From positions 4,092,001-4,156,000 of the forward strand of contig OZ246020.1 in assembly GCA_965230795.1 (NCBI GenBank): a stretch of 64,000 nucleotides of DNA. The letters are read 5' to 3'. The position numbers were made by a program, and so were the translations under genes. The notes below the pieces were generated by a model, which ran no database searches, was not told where the DNA came from, and saw only the letters and a program-made list of their open reading frames with translations. How positions within the stretch are numbered: position 1 is the first letter of the stretch; each line of letters opens with the position of its first letter. This DNA is from PZPK01 sp965230795. Its GTDB lineage: Bacteria; Pseudomonadota; Gammaproteobacteria; Pseudomonadales; Oleiphilaceae. Of the stretch, positions 8,951 to 18,180 are shown piece by piece.

Positions 8951-9460
8951 TTAAGGATTCAATTCGGTATAGACACGACCAGTTTCCGGGTCGTAATCAA
9001 TAAAATAGCCATCCGCCGTCAACTCATAGGTATATCGGCAGTCACCTGACGAAACTGTAGTCAGATATTCTTCGCCAATAGCCGTTGATGCAGATATGGA
9101 ATTCGTGCTCATCAATTCCGCCCAGAGATCGTTGCATTCGCCTACCGTCATACCCAGCGGATCAGTATTACCGTTAACGCCTGTCGGCCAGCCATCGAGA
9201 CTAACGTCTATGACATTGTCCGGTTCGCCATAACCGGGCAAGTCAGTGATGGCGGTACGCACACCATTTGCCAGCCATTGCGCGCGCACAAGATTTACCG
9301 CAGAAATATAGGCACCACCGGTGGATTCAACACTTGCCCGATGAGCATCGTCCGACAATTCCGCAAATCTCGGTAATGCAAAGCTGGCGAGAATTGCCAG
9401 AATGGCAATGACCACCACCAACTCAATGAGTGTAAAACCATTCTGTCTTTGCCTGTGCAT
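8951..9460 (-). CDS. mshB: MSHA pilin-like protein MshB
   Basis: A 169-residue prepilin paralogous to MshA: leader MHRQRQNG, then FTLIELVVVIAILAILASFALPRFAEL. The ATG at 9460 is preferred because GAGGT lies seven bases upstream and longer in-frame extensions would run through mshF. Two cysteines (GECNDLW and GDCRYTY) could form the C-terminal disulfide. It precedes mshA, as in other MSHA loci, and probably acts as a minor pilin. Confidence 0.92.
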   Translation of the reverse strand: MHRQRQNGFTLIELVVVIAILAILASFALPRFAELSDDAHRASVESTGGAYISAVNLVRAQWLANGVRTAITDLPGYGEPDNVIDVSLDGWPTGVNGNTDPLGMTVGECNDLWAELMSTNSISASTAIGEEYLTTVSSGDCRYTYELTADGYFIDYDPETGRVYTELNP

Positions 9461-9479
9461 ACACCTGACCTCTTGTTTG

Positions 9480-10064
9480 TTACTTCGCGAGCGCTTCATC
9501 AATGTTAATTCCGGGACTGCCTGGGCCACTCCATGCGCTCCCCCATGTTTCTCTCCATGCAACTTCCTGCAGCGCTTCAAGGCGTAAGCCGCGCGCTCTG
9601 TTCTGTCCCTTATCATTTGACCTTAGCGCAACTACCCTAAACTGCAACCAGTCTTCGGATTCCGCCAGAGGGCCCTGCAGCCAGTCACGCGAACGGGGCA
9701 TGTAAGCGACCACGCCCAAGTCCGGATCAAAGATCCACTGACCAGCCACATCCTCCGCTGTCGACAAGGCCTGTTCTCCCAGATAGGCCGTACTGGCATT
9801 CTCTTCCCAGCGCATCCACTCAAAGGGATTGCTACCTTCGTACTGTTCGGCCCTGAACATCTGGTCTTTTGCCACCAAGCTCGCCTCCATCAGCAATACA
9901 GCCGAACGCAGCTCAGACAGTCTGAGCAGAAACTGAGCCTGTTCAACCTTGCCAATTTCCCGATCCAACCGCAGTAATAGCGCGCTCATCAGGACGAAGA
10001 CAATGATCGAACTGATAGCGAACAGATAGCCACGTCCTCCCAATGCCGGTCCTGTAAACCCCAT
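9480..10064 (-). CDS. mshF: MSHA biogenesis protein MshF
   Basis: A 194-residue single-pass membrane protein. The transmembrane segment lies at about residues 12-31 (GYLFAISSIIVFVLMSALLL), followed by a likely coiled region (DREIGKVEQAQFLLRLSELRSAVLLMEASLVAK) and a periplasmic domain with several tryptophans. It lies between mshG and mshB, the standard mshF position, and similarity to MshF is mainly in layout and size because the family diverges fast. Its molecular role in pilus assembly is not defined. Confidence 0.75.
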   Translation of the reverse strand: MGFTGPALGGRGYLFAISSIIVFVLMSALLLRLDREIGKVEQAQFLLRLSELRSAVLLMEASLVAKDQMFRAEQYEGSNPFEWMRWEENASTAYLGEQALSTAEDVAGQWIFDPDLGVVAYMPRSRDWLQGPLAESEDWLQFRVVALRSNDKGQNRARGLRLEALQEVAWRETWGSAWSGPGSPGINIDEALAK

Positions 10065-10076
10065 TTTTCGACCTGC

Positions 10077-11306
10077 CTATCCCTTGCCCAACGCTGCCTG
10101 GCCCAGGTCCCAGATGGGCAGAAACACGCCCAACGCCAATACCAGTACAATGCCACCCATGGCGACGATTAGTATGGGCTCGATGGACTCGGACAGGCGT
10201 TTCAGTGAATAGTCCGCTTCTTCGTCATAGAAATCGGCGACTTCATTGAGCAGACTGTCGATAGCGCCGGTTTCCTCACCGACTGCCATCATCTGTAACA
10301 CCAGAGGTGTAAAAATTTCGGTGGCGCGCGCGGTGCGAAGCAGGCTGTCGCCTCGCTCAATGCCTATTTTCATATCCAGAATGCGTTGGCCAATAAATCG
10401 ATTGCCCGAGGCTTCTGCTGCTATGGCAAGCGCATGGGTAATCGGCATACCCGCAGCCAGCATCATGGCAAAATTGCGGGTGAAACGTGACAACGCGATC
10501 TGCTCAAAGAGCACGCCCACTACGGGAAAGTTAAGCTTGCGTCGATCCCACTCGTAGTGACCTTTCTCGGTTTTTACCCAGGTTTTGAAACTATAGATGG
10601 CAGCAATAACGACACCAATCACCAGCCACCAGTAGTTAAGACAGAATTCTGAAGTCGCCACCAGCACCTGTGTTGGCCAGGGTAGGTCGGCTCCAAATTT
10701 CTTAAAGACACTGGCAAACTTTGGAATCACAAAGATATTGACAATAAACAAGGCAACAAAGATAGCCGAGATAACCATGGTTGGATAACGGGTTGCCTGC
10801 TTGACACGCTTGCGGGTGTCGCGCTCCATCTCCAGACTTTCACTGAGTTGCTTGAAGGCTTCTTCCAGCTGACCGGTGTTTTCACCCACGTGGATCATGC
10901 TGATAAACAATTCCGAAAATACTTCCGGATGGGCCTGCATGGACGAGGCCAGATTAATCCCGGATTCCAGACGATGGGCCACATCCACCAAGGTTTCCCG
11001 TAATACCTCTGACTTGGTGGAGTCCGCCAAGCCTTTCATGGCACGAATGATCGGAATCCCGGCCCTGGACAAGGCATACATCTGCCGGCAGAAAATAATC
11101 AGTTCATCGAGGTTTACCCGTTTTTTTAACAGGGGGATATTGATATCGATGGACATGGAAGCCTTTTCGGCCGCTTCGGCAATGCGAATCGGTGTAATGC
11201 CCCGACGACTCAACTCATTGGCCGCTGCGGCCTGATTCGCCACCTCGAGCTCACCCTTGACGGCATCGCCTTTGGCATCGCGCCCCTGATACTGAAACTT
11301 AGCCAT
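10077..11306 (-). CDS. mshG: MSHA inner-membrane platform protein MshG, PilC/GspF family
   Basis: A 409-residue polytopic protein with two GspF domains, each followed by hydrophobic helices; about three membrane segments are visible (near 170-190, 220-240 and 375-395). Typical motifs are FCRQMYALSRAGIPI in the first repeat and RFTRNFAMMLAAGMPI in the second. It is the inner-membrane platform that couples MshE ATP hydrolysis to pilin extraction. Its length matches PilC/MshG, and it starts 33 bases after mshE. Confidence 0.95.
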   Translation of the reverse strand: MAKFQYQGRDAKGDAVKGELEVANQAAAANELSRRGITPIRIAEAAEKASMSIDINIPLLKKRVNLDELIIFCRQMYALSRAGIPIIRAMKGLADSTKSEVLRETLVDVAHRLESGINLASSMQAHPEVFSELFISMIHVGENTGQLEEAFKQLSESLEMERDTRKRVKQATRYPTMVISAIFVALFIVNIFVIPKFASVFKKFGADLPWPTQVLVATSEFCLNYWWLVIGVVIAAIYSFKTWVKTEKGHYEWDRRKLNFPVVGVLFEQIALSRFTRNFAMMLAAGMPITHALAIAAEASGNRFIGQRILDMKIGIERGDSLLRTARATEIFTPLVLQMMAVGEETGAIDSLLNEVADFYDEEADYSLKRLSESIEPILIVAMGGIVLVLALGVFLPIWDLGQAALGKG

Positions 11307-11339
11307 GATTGCCCCACCCCAGACTCACGTTCATCACGC

Positions 11340-13109
11340 TCACGCTTCCCCTTCCAGATCGAGATCGAGGTCTGCCAGTTCGTCTTCCAGCCCCATATCC
11401 TGATCCGCCAGCGTAGCTGATACTCTGAAGACTTCATCCAGCGAGGTGATACCCTGCTTGGCATAATCCAGGGCACAGAGTTCCAGAGGTTTGTAATAGG
11501 GATTTTTCTTCGCCGCCGCGGCAAAAGCATCGGGATCCGAACGACGCAAAGCGCTCAAACCGGCTTCGTCCATTTCCAGCCATTCATAGATACCGATGCG
11601 TCCTTTGTAACCAGTATTACTGCATTGATAGCAACCAGCGCCGTAGGTGAAGTGTTCCGGAATCTCGTCTTCGCTCTCCACCATACCACTGAGCCAGATT
11701 CGCTCCTGTTCAGTCGGGTGATACTCTGAAGCACAGTTATCACATACCCGACGAACCAGTCTCTGCGCCATTACCCCCAGCAGCGAGCTGGCCACCAGGT
11801 AGGGTTCTGCTCCCATATCTATCAGCCGCATGGCACTGCTGATGGCATCATTGGTATGCAAGGTAGACATCACCAGGTGACCGGTCATGGAAGCCCGCAA
11901 ACCAATCTCCGCCGTTTCCTGGTCGCGCATTTCGCCGACCAGTACGATATCCGGATCCTGACGCAAGCAGGCCCGCAATACACTGGCGAAGGTCAGTCCC
12001 ACTTTGGGATTGACCTGAACCTGAGTGATGCGGGGCAGTCGATATTCCACAGGGTCTTCCGCAGTGATGATCTTTACTTCAGGCTTGTTCAGCTGTGTCA
12101 GGGCACCATAAAGTGTGGTGGTCTTACCGCTCCCGGTTGGTCCCGTTACCAGTATCAGTCCATGAGGACGTGTAATCGCCACTTTAAAGCGGTGCAGTAT
12201 CTGCTGCGGCATACCCGCCTTATCCAGTCCCAGCATACCCTCGGTCTGATCCAGCAGACGCATCACCACCGATTCACCGTATTGAGTAGGCATGGTGGAC
12301 AAGCGCACATCGATGGATCGATTCTTGACCCTGACGTTAAAGCGCCCATCCTGGGGAACGCGTTTCTCGGAAATATTCAGACCTGACATCAACTTCAGTC
12401 GCAGCACCAGGGCAGCATTGATCCGCGTTTCCTTCATGACATGTTCCTGTAGCACACCATCAATACGCTGCCGTATGCGCACCACGCTTTCATCCGGTTC
12501 GATGTGAATATCCGAAGCCCGCGCCTGTACCGCATCTTCGAAGATGGACTGCAAGAGTTTCACTACCGGTGCTTCACTGTCGTCACCAGTGGCAGTCAGC
12601 TCCGCAAGGTCAAAGGCATCATCTGCCAGTTCACTGTCGAGTTCTTCTGCAAGGTTGGAGATTTCATCGGTGCGTCGATACACCATATCCAGGGTATTGA
12701 GCAATTCGCTTTCGCGCACCACCGCCTGACGCGTTGGCTGCTTCACCACTTTGGCAATTTCGTCCAGCGCCATCAGGTCCATGGGATCGGCCATGCCGAT
12801 CAACAGTTCGCCTCCCTGCTCATCCAGCACAATCGCACGGAAACGCCGCGCATGGGTCTCGGGAAGTTTTTTGATCAGCTCCTGATTAAATTGATAGTGA
12901 CGCAGTTGAACAAAGGGAATTTCGAGCTGCCGTGACAGGAGATTGAGCAGGTTGTCCTCATCCACATAGCCCAGATCGATAAGCGTCTTACCGAGTTTAC
13001 GTCCGGTTTTTTTCTGCTCGCCCAAGGCGGTCATCAACTGTGCTTCGGTGATGATATTGTTCTGGACGAGCAAGTCGCCTATGCGAATTTTCTTTTTGGG
13101 TTCTGTCAT
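11340..13109 (-). CDS. mshE: MSHA pilus extension ATPase MshE with c-di-GMP-binding N-domain
   Basis: A 589-residue PilB/GspE-type hexameric ATPase. The N-terminus shows the two 24-residue MshEN motifs separated by five residues (9-32 and 38-61; R9-I-G and K38-L-G openings, each ending in Q), the arrangement known to bind cyclic di-GMP. The ATPase core has Walker A GPTGSGKT (323-330), Walker B DPDIVLVGEMRD (385-396) and the histidine box STLHTND. A zinc tetracysteine is formed by C456, C459, C493 and C496. It should power MSHA fibre extension from the cytoplasmic face. The second motif opens with K rather than R, a mild substitution. Confidence 0.97.
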   Translation of the reverse strand: MTEPKKKIRIGDLLVQNNIITEAQLMTALGEQKKTGRKLGKTLIDLGYVDEDNLLNLLSRQLEIPFVQLRHYQFNQELIKKLPETHARRFRAIVLDEQGGELLIGMADPMDLMALDEIAKVVKQPTRQAVVRESELLNTLDMVYRRTDEISNLAEELDSELADDAFDLAELTATGDDSEAPVVKLLQSIFEDAVQARASDIHIEPDESVVRIRQRIDGVLQEHVMKETRINAALVLRLKLMSGLNISEKRVPQDGRFNVRVKNRSIDVRLSTMPTQYGESVVMRLLDQTEGMLGLDKAGMPQQILHRFKVAITRPHGLILVTGPTGSGKTTTLYGALTQLNKPEVKIITAEDPVEYRLPRITQVQVNPKVGLTFASVLRACLRQDPDIVLVGEMRDQETAEIGLRASMTGHLVMSTLHTNDAISSAMRLIDMGAEPYLVASSLLGVMAQRLVRRVCDNCASEYHPTEQERIWLSGMVESEDEIPEHFTYGAGCYQCSNTGYKGRIGIYEWLEMDEAGLSALRRSDPDAFAAAAKKNPYYKPLELCALDYAKQGITSLDEVFRVSATLADQDMGLEDELADLDLDLEGEA

Positions 13110-13178
13110 AACTTCATTCTCACTGACGCGCCCGCGCCATATGTTTTAGAATCGGCCTCTCTGCGCGGCAGACTCTCT

Positions 13179-14444
13179 CTAACCTTCGAGTACTTTTAAG
13201 CGTTGTTGGGAAAACTGTCGCAATGCCGGCGACAAGCCAGGCACCTGCAGGGCCCGGCGATAGGCCTGTGCCGCCTCGACGTAGCGCTGAGATCGATCCA
13301 AAGACAGGCCTAAGCCCGCCCACCAGCTGGATACACCTGGATCATATTCCACCAATTGTCGGTAAATCTCAGCAGCTTGCTCCTGATAGCCCTGTTGTTG
13401 GTAATAAGACGCCAGCAAGGCATAGTAGTCGGGGTAGTCCTTCAGCACAGGCATTTGCTGACGCAGAGTATGCAGGGCCAGTTCCGCGTTACCCTGCTGC
13501 ATTAACCAGCGTGCCTTCAGCTGACGCAAATCTGCAGACGTAGAGACATCGGCCATGACCAGTATGTCTCCGGCCTCAGCAAGGCGTTGCTCTTTCATTA
13601 ACTGGCTCGCCAATACGGCACGTGAGCGGTGATCCTCCCGGTTCATTGCCAGCACGTCATAGAGCAGGCGATAGCCCTCGCTGATCTCGCCACGCTTGAA
13701 CAGAGACTGCGCCTTTTCAGCCGTTTGCCGATCCCGAGCTGCATCACTCAGCTGGCGCACGGAAGCCTTTTCGCTGGTATTAGCATCCTGGCCTTTGTTC
13801 GATGACGTAGCCACTGATGCATCAGCGCTTTGCGGAGAAGCCACGGATGCTACGCGCTTAACAATCTCTTTCTGCGTATTCGCCTCGCTAGCAGTTTTGG
13901 TACTGTTCTGAGCCAACAAAGCCGGTTCGGCCGAAGCTACGTTAGGTCCAGGCTTTGCTCCTGTAGTGCTGGTACTTTCTGCCTGTGACTGTTCTGTTGC
14001 CGGTTCTACCTTGATTACTGATCCGGCGTTTTGAGTTACTTCCGTCTTGACTGGGGTGCTACTTTCTTCCGTACTTACTTCCTTACTTGCTTCCCTTTTT
14101 TCTTCCGAGCTATTTCTCGTATTATCGCCGACACTTTCAACGATCTGAGCACTCTCGGCTTGCACCACCTTTTGTCCGGAAGAAGGACTCGCTTGTGTAC
14201 TTTGCGTGTTGATCGCAAGGCGTGCGTCAGAAGCCTCTTCGAAAAAGGTATCGACGAGCGTCTGCCAGCTGAACGCAGCGATCACAGCCAACAGCACAAC
14301 CAGACCGACAGCCATGCCGACGCTGCGTGCACTTCCAGATGACTGAGCCTCCACCACACTGCCACTCGAGGATGTCATGGTCCCCTCGCGATCCGGCGCC
14401 TTGCGTTGCTCCAGATCCCGTAACATATCGTTGATCACACTCAC
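13179..14444 (-). CDS. mshN: MSHA biogenesis protein MshN, TPR protein
   Basis: A 421-residue bitopic protein. The short cytoplasmic start MSVINDMLRDLEQRKAP is the MshN signature. One membrane helix lies at about residues 42-62, followed by a long Ser/Thr/Glu/Ala-rich linker (about 75-235) and C-terminal tetratricopeptide repeats (about 235-415, for example YYALLASYYQQQGYQEQAAEIYRQL). It probably bridges the ATPase MshM and the secretin in the periplasm. The start overlaps the mshM stop by four bases. Confidence 0.92.
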   Translation of the reverse strand: MSVINDMLRDLEQRKAPDREGTMTSSSGSVVEAQSSGSARSVGMAVGLVVLLAVIAAFSWQTLVDTFFEEASDARLAINTQSTQASPSSGQKVVQAESAQIVESVGDNTRNSSEEKREASKEVSTEESSTPVKTEVTQNAGSVIKVEPATEQSQAESTSTTGAKPGPNVASAEPALLAQNSTKTASEANTQKEIVKRVASVASPQSADASVATSSNKGQDANTSEKASVRQLSDAARDRQTAEKAQSLFKRGEISEGYRLLYDVLAMNREDHRSRAVLASQLMKEQRLAEAGDILVMADVSTSADLRQLKARWLMQQGNAELALHTLRQQMPVLKDYPDYYALLASYYQQQGYQEQAAEIYRQLVEYDPGVSSWWAGLGLSLDRSQRYVEAAQAYRRALQVPGLSPALRQFSQQRLKVLEG

Positions 14445-15403
14445 AATGGCCCCCCCGACATCAGCGTCTGCAGGGCGGGAACAACCAGGGGCACCATGGC
14501 AATCTGCCAGGGCAACCAGCGTCGCAGTCGAGGCTGGATGCTTTCTGTATCACGAATCGCTGCCCGCATATGCTGGGCGGTCACCACCCCGGAGCCCTGA
14601 CCGTAGGCTACCATCAGCGCCTTGTGACAGAGAATGTTGACCAGTCGTGGAATGCCCCTGGAGGCGCGCTCCAACAGGGTAATGGCCTTGGCCTTGAACA
14701 ATCGTCCACCCTGGTAACCCGCCAATAACACTCGATGAGATATGTAATGCTCAATATCCTTTCTTCCCAGAGGCTGAATACGATGCTGAAAGGTGATGCG
14801 CTGCTGCAACTGTCGAAGGTGTTTTTGCGATAGCAGACGATCCAGTTCGGGCTGTCCGAACAACACCACCTGCAACAGTTTTTGCGATTCAGTCTCCAGA
14901 TTGGTCAGCAGGCGCAGGGCTTCAAGCGTCTCATCAGGCATGGACTGTGCTTCGTCGATAATCAGCACCACTTGCTTGCCTTCCTGCGCAAAACGAATCA
15001 GACACTCATTGATGCGATTCAGAGCGAGTACATGTTTTTCCGTGGTGACATCCTGATTCAGATAGCCATCTATCTGGTAATGCAGGGGACTCTTGCGGTC
15101 CTGCTCAACGCGATTCGCTCCCAGTTCGTCAGCGAGCACGCAATACAGGGTTTCCGCAGAAAAATGCGGATTGGGGATATAGGCCGTAATGTATTGATCG
15201 TCCAGCGCATTCAGTAACTTGCGGCATAGCAGCGTTTTTCCGGTTCCCACTTCGCCCGAAATCTTCAGAAAGCCTTCACGGTTACGCAATGCGACCAGCA
15301 GCATTTCCAGGCCCTGACGATGGGTCTCTGACTGCAGAAAAAAATGCGTGTTCGGCGTCAGGGAGAAAGGAGCTTCCCGAAGTCCGAAAAACGACTCATA
15401 CAT
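14441..15403 (-). CDS. mshM: MSHA biogenesis ATPase MshM, ExeA-like
   Basis: A 320-residue AAA ATPase of the ExeA/GspA type. The N-terminus MYESFFGLREAPFSLTPNTHFFL is the family hallmark. Walker A is GEVGTGKT (about residues 45-52), Walker B is VVLIIDEAQ, and an arginine-containing sensor follows. It lacks the peptidoglycan-binding C-terminal half of ExeA, ending instead in a hydrophobic segment near residue 300. It is thought to assist secretin assembly together with MshN, with which it overlaps by four bases. Confidence 0.93.
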   Translation of the reverse strand: MYESFFGLREAPFSLTPNTHFFLQSETHRQGLEMLLVALRNREGFLKISGEVGTGKTLLCRKLLNALDDQYITAYIPNPHFSAETLYCVLADELGANRVEQDRKSPLHYQIDGYLNQDVTTEKHVLALNRINECLIRFAQEGKQVVLIIDEAQSMPDETLEALRLLTNLETESQKLLQVVLFGQPELDRLLSQKHLRQLQQRITFQHRIQPLGRKDIEHYISHRVLLAGYQGGRLFKAKAITLLERASRGIPRLVNILCHKALMVAYGQGSGVVTAQHMRAAIRDTESIQPRLRRWLPWQIAMVPLVVPALQTLMSGGPL

Positions 15404-15425
15404 GGCGCAACCTGTTCACCCTGAT

Positions 15426-17102
15426 TCAGGGATAAAAGTGTGTCTCAGTAGGGGCGGCCAGCGTGTCACGATACTCACCAAAACGTTTGCGACTAGAGCG
15501 AATATCTTCGCTAATGGAATCCACATCAGTAATGGTTGGTCGCAACAAAATAACCAGCTCGGTCTTTTCATCCGACTTGGACTTTTGCTTGAATAGCTCA
15601 CCAATTAAGGGCAAGTCACCAAAGAAAGGCACCGAGGAATTCTGGTCCTGATTCTGACTCTGGATCAACCCCCCGATAACGACAATTTGTCCATTATCCG
15701 CGGTAATAACGCTGTCGGATTCACGAATAGTTGACAGAGCCAGTGGCAAATCAATGTTGCTGCCACCTATGGAAATTTGCTTCTGCTGATCCTCTACCTT
15801 ACTGATAGCGGGATGCACATGCAGAATGATCTTGCCTTCTTCACTGATTTGCGGCGTCACGTCCAGCGCAATACCCGAGAAAAACGGCGTTAACTCGATA
15901 TCGGTTGAGTTAGTATCGGCGTCGGTGTCGGACTCGAAGTCCACATCGGTGACAAAGTATTCGTCGCTACCTACCTTGATAACGGCTTTCTGGTTATTCA
16001 CGGTCGCAATGCGTGGACTCGACAGAACCTGAACATTGCCCTGGGTTCCCAGCAATTCGATGGTGGTATTAAAGTTACCGAGTCTGATTGTCGAAGCGAA
16101 CACCCCGCCTGCAGCGTCTGCAGCCACTTCACGTGCGGATTGCCCCAAGTCGATTGAACGACGCGCCACCCCGTTTTTAAACTCGCCGGCTTCCGCAAAG
16201 CTCCAGTCGATACCTTGCTGATACCCTTCACTTAGACTCACTTCCAGAATCTTGGCTTCCAGAATCACCTGACGCTGCATGATCAGCTCAGCGCTGCGCA
16301 AGTAATCTTCGACAGCTGCCAACTCTTCAGCTTCGGCTCTGACGACAACGACTCCTGCGCTGGGCGTCAAAACAACTGAACGTCCCTCCTCACTGCCAAC
16401 AATCAGACGCAAGCTTTCTCCGAGACTACTCCAGAAGTTGCTTTGGCTGCGCGTATTGATTTGGGTGCCCATTCCCGCTGATACCGTACCGGAGCTGTTG
16501 GAAGAGGAACCATTTGATGAGCTGGACGCATCCGGATTAAAGGAAATCTGGCCTGAACTGACTCGGGTTTCCGAATCGCCACTGCGCACGATATCGAGAT
16601 AGTCTATGGCAAACACTTTGGTGCGCAAACCTGTCGGGAATATTTTGATCAACCGGTTTCGGCGCTCGTATTCAAAGCCATAGATATCCTCAACGACTTC
16701 CAGTACCTCACTTACCGTTACGTCTTTCAAGGTCAGACTGATGCTTCCGCTGACTTCAGGATGTACAACAATATTCAGAGCGGTACCTTCCACCAGACCG
16801 GCAAAAAAGTCTTGGGCGGGAACACTGTTCACGGCAATATCGAAGCGCAACTCTTCTTCCCTTGCCGGACTGGGTAACTGCAACTCCGGGGTCAGGGCGG
16901 CAACGACATCATCCGGAACCTGCGCGGGTTCCGGAGCCGGAACCAGAACCTCATCCAGCGTGTCGTTGATGCGGTCGATGCTGGATGTCGAATTGCCAGC
17001 AGGGGATTGCAACAGCCCGTTCTTGTGGGCACATGCACTCAGGACCAGAGTGCCAAAAGCCACCATCACTATTTGTTTTGTCATACTTGCCATTGCTGTC
17101 AC
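15426..17102 (-). CDS. mshL: MSHA outer-membrane secretin MshL
   Basis: A 558-residue secretin. The signal peptide ends in a lipobox LSAC, with the lipidated cysteine at residue 24. An N-terminal STN/secretin N-domain follows (about 90-160, AQDFFAGLVEGTALNIVVHPEVSG), with an N1-type region containing a Ser/Asn-rich insert (about 190-220). The secretin beta-barrel domain ends with VIGGLIQ and a C-terminal VILLRPTI strand, both strongly conserved. It forms the outer-membrane pore through which the pilus emerges. A shorter start at M7 is possible. Confidence 0.95.
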   Translation of the reverse strand: MTAMASMTKQIVMVAFGTLVLSACAHKNGLLQSPAGNSTSSIDRINDTLDEVLVPAPEPAQVPDDVVAALTPELQLPSPAREEELRFDIAVNSVPAQDFFAGLVEGTALNIVVHPEVSGSISLTLKDVTVSEVLEVVEDIYGFEYERRNRLIKIFPTGLRTKVFAIDYLDIVRSGDSETRVSSGQISFNPDASSSSNGSSSNSSGTVSAGMGTQINTRSQSNFWSSLGESLRLIVGSEEGRSVVLTPSAGVVVVRAEAEELAAVEDYLRSAELIMQRQVILEAKILEVSLSEGYQQGIDWSFAEAGEFKNGVARRSIDLGQSAREVAADAAGGVFASTIRLGNFNTTIELLGTQGNVQVLSSPRIATVNNQKAVIKVGSDEYFVTDVDFESDTDADTNSTDIELTPFFSGIALDVTPQISEEGKIILHVHPAISKVEDQQKQISIGGSNIDLPLALSTIRESDSVITADNGQIVVIGGLIQSQNQDQNSSVPFFGDLPLIGELFKQKSKSDEKTELVILLRPTITDVDSISEDIRSSRKRFGEYRDTLAAPTETHFYP

Positions 17103-17147
17103 ACCATTCTTGATCGGCCGTCACTACGCAGCCGTGCATCTTTTGTA

Positions 17148-17498
17148 TCAGGGCGATTTACGAAAACCTTTAATCGCATTGATTCTGAGCGTTTGTTGTT
17201 GGCCATTTACCGAGACGACCACCGAGTCTTCATTAATCCGCAGGACGCGTGCGCCATTCACGCGACCACCCTCTTCTACTTTCTGCCCGTTGATCATCGC
17301 CTGCCGACGGCTATCCGTATTGATGACATAATTCAGGGTAAAAACCTGCGCGACGGATTTGCCAGCGGGTGCTGCTCGCCAACCACTGGGACGAGTGGGA
17401 TCGGTCAGCTGTTCACCATCAGGCAAACGATAGTCGGCTGCAGATACACTTCCGACAAAGGCAAGCAGGATTGTCAGGATACGCCAATCAAACACCAA
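17148..17498 (-). CDS. mshK: MSHA biogenesis protein MshK
   Basis: A 116-residue periplasmic protein with a signal peptide cleaved about after residue 20 (FVGSVSA). The LTDPTRPSGW motif near residue 30 and the VNGQKVEEGGRVNGARVLRI segment are PilP/MshK features. By analogy with PilP it would link the inner-membrane MshI/MshJ complex to the MshL secretin. It overlaps the mshJ end by 11 bases and is followed by mshL after 45 bases. Confidence 0.88.
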   Translation of the reverse strand: MVFDWRILTILLAFVGSVSAADYRLPDGEQLTDPTRPSGWRAAPAGKSVAQVFTLNYVINTDSRRQAMINGQKVEEGGRVNGARVLRINEDSVVVSVNGQQQTLRINAIKGFRKSP

Positions 17499-18180
17499 TC
17501 CAGTCCTCCTCCAGGCTAAGCGTGCTTAACTGCAGAGTGATCCTGGCCTTCGGGTAGCTCTCTACCTCATAGTCCAGTAACCGCCAGTAAAATCCTTCCA
17601 TGGTTTCGAGGCGCCGCAAAAACTCCAGCGTTTGGAAGTACTGGCCTTCCAGAACCATCTCGAAACCGTGTGCAAATACGACTGCCTCTGCGGCCTCTTC
17701 GCGTTTCTTGCTGTTCTGCCTGGTTTTATCCATGGCGGCATTTTCCGTACCCAGCTGCAAAGGTTCCACCGGCAGGTTGCGGGCACTTTTCAGCTTCAGG
17801 CCATGGTAATTGGACAACACCGAGCGCATGACATCAGCCATTTTTTCGGGGGCAATCAAACTGCTCAGGCGTCCCTCAATATCTTCTCGAAGTTCCTGCA
17901 TGGACGCCTGCAAACGTTGTTGCTCTGCCCGCAAGGGTGCATTCGGATCATTTTCCAAAGCGTTATTCAGAGAGACCACACGCTCGGCAAACTCACTGAT
18001 CTCATTCACAGCCTGGGTGTTGGCCTGACTGATGCGTTGTGCTCTGGATTCGTAGGGCGTAAACACAAACTGCAACCAAATGACCAGCACAACGACCACC
18101 GCTGTAACAGCGAGAATCACCCGTTCGCGTGGTGCCAATTCGGCGACTTTCTCCCTGAGGGCCAGCCAACGCTCTTTCAT
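17488..18180 (-). CDS. mshJ: MSHA biogenesis protein MshJ, PilO-like
   Basis: A 230-residue inner-membrane protein. A cytoplasmic tail of about 19 residues precedes one membrane helix (about 20-38, RVILAVTAVVVVLVIWLQFVF-like), then a coiled coil (about 45-95) and a ferredoxin-like periplasmic domain, the PilO/GspM plan. It probably dimerises with the adjacent PilN-like protein to form the alignment complex. Its start overlaps the upstream gene by four bases. Confidence 0.9.
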   Translation of the reverse strand: MKERWLALREKVAELAPRERVILAVTAVVVVLVIWLQFVFTPYESRAQRISQANTQAVNEISEFAERVVSLNNALENDPNAPLRAEQQRLQASMQELREDIEGRLSSLIAPEKMADVMRSVLSNYHGLKLKSARNLPVEPLQLGTENAAMDKTRQNSKKREEAAEAVVFAHGFEMVLEGQYFQTLEFLRRLETMEGFYWRLLDYEVESYPKARITLQLSTLSLEEDWIGV

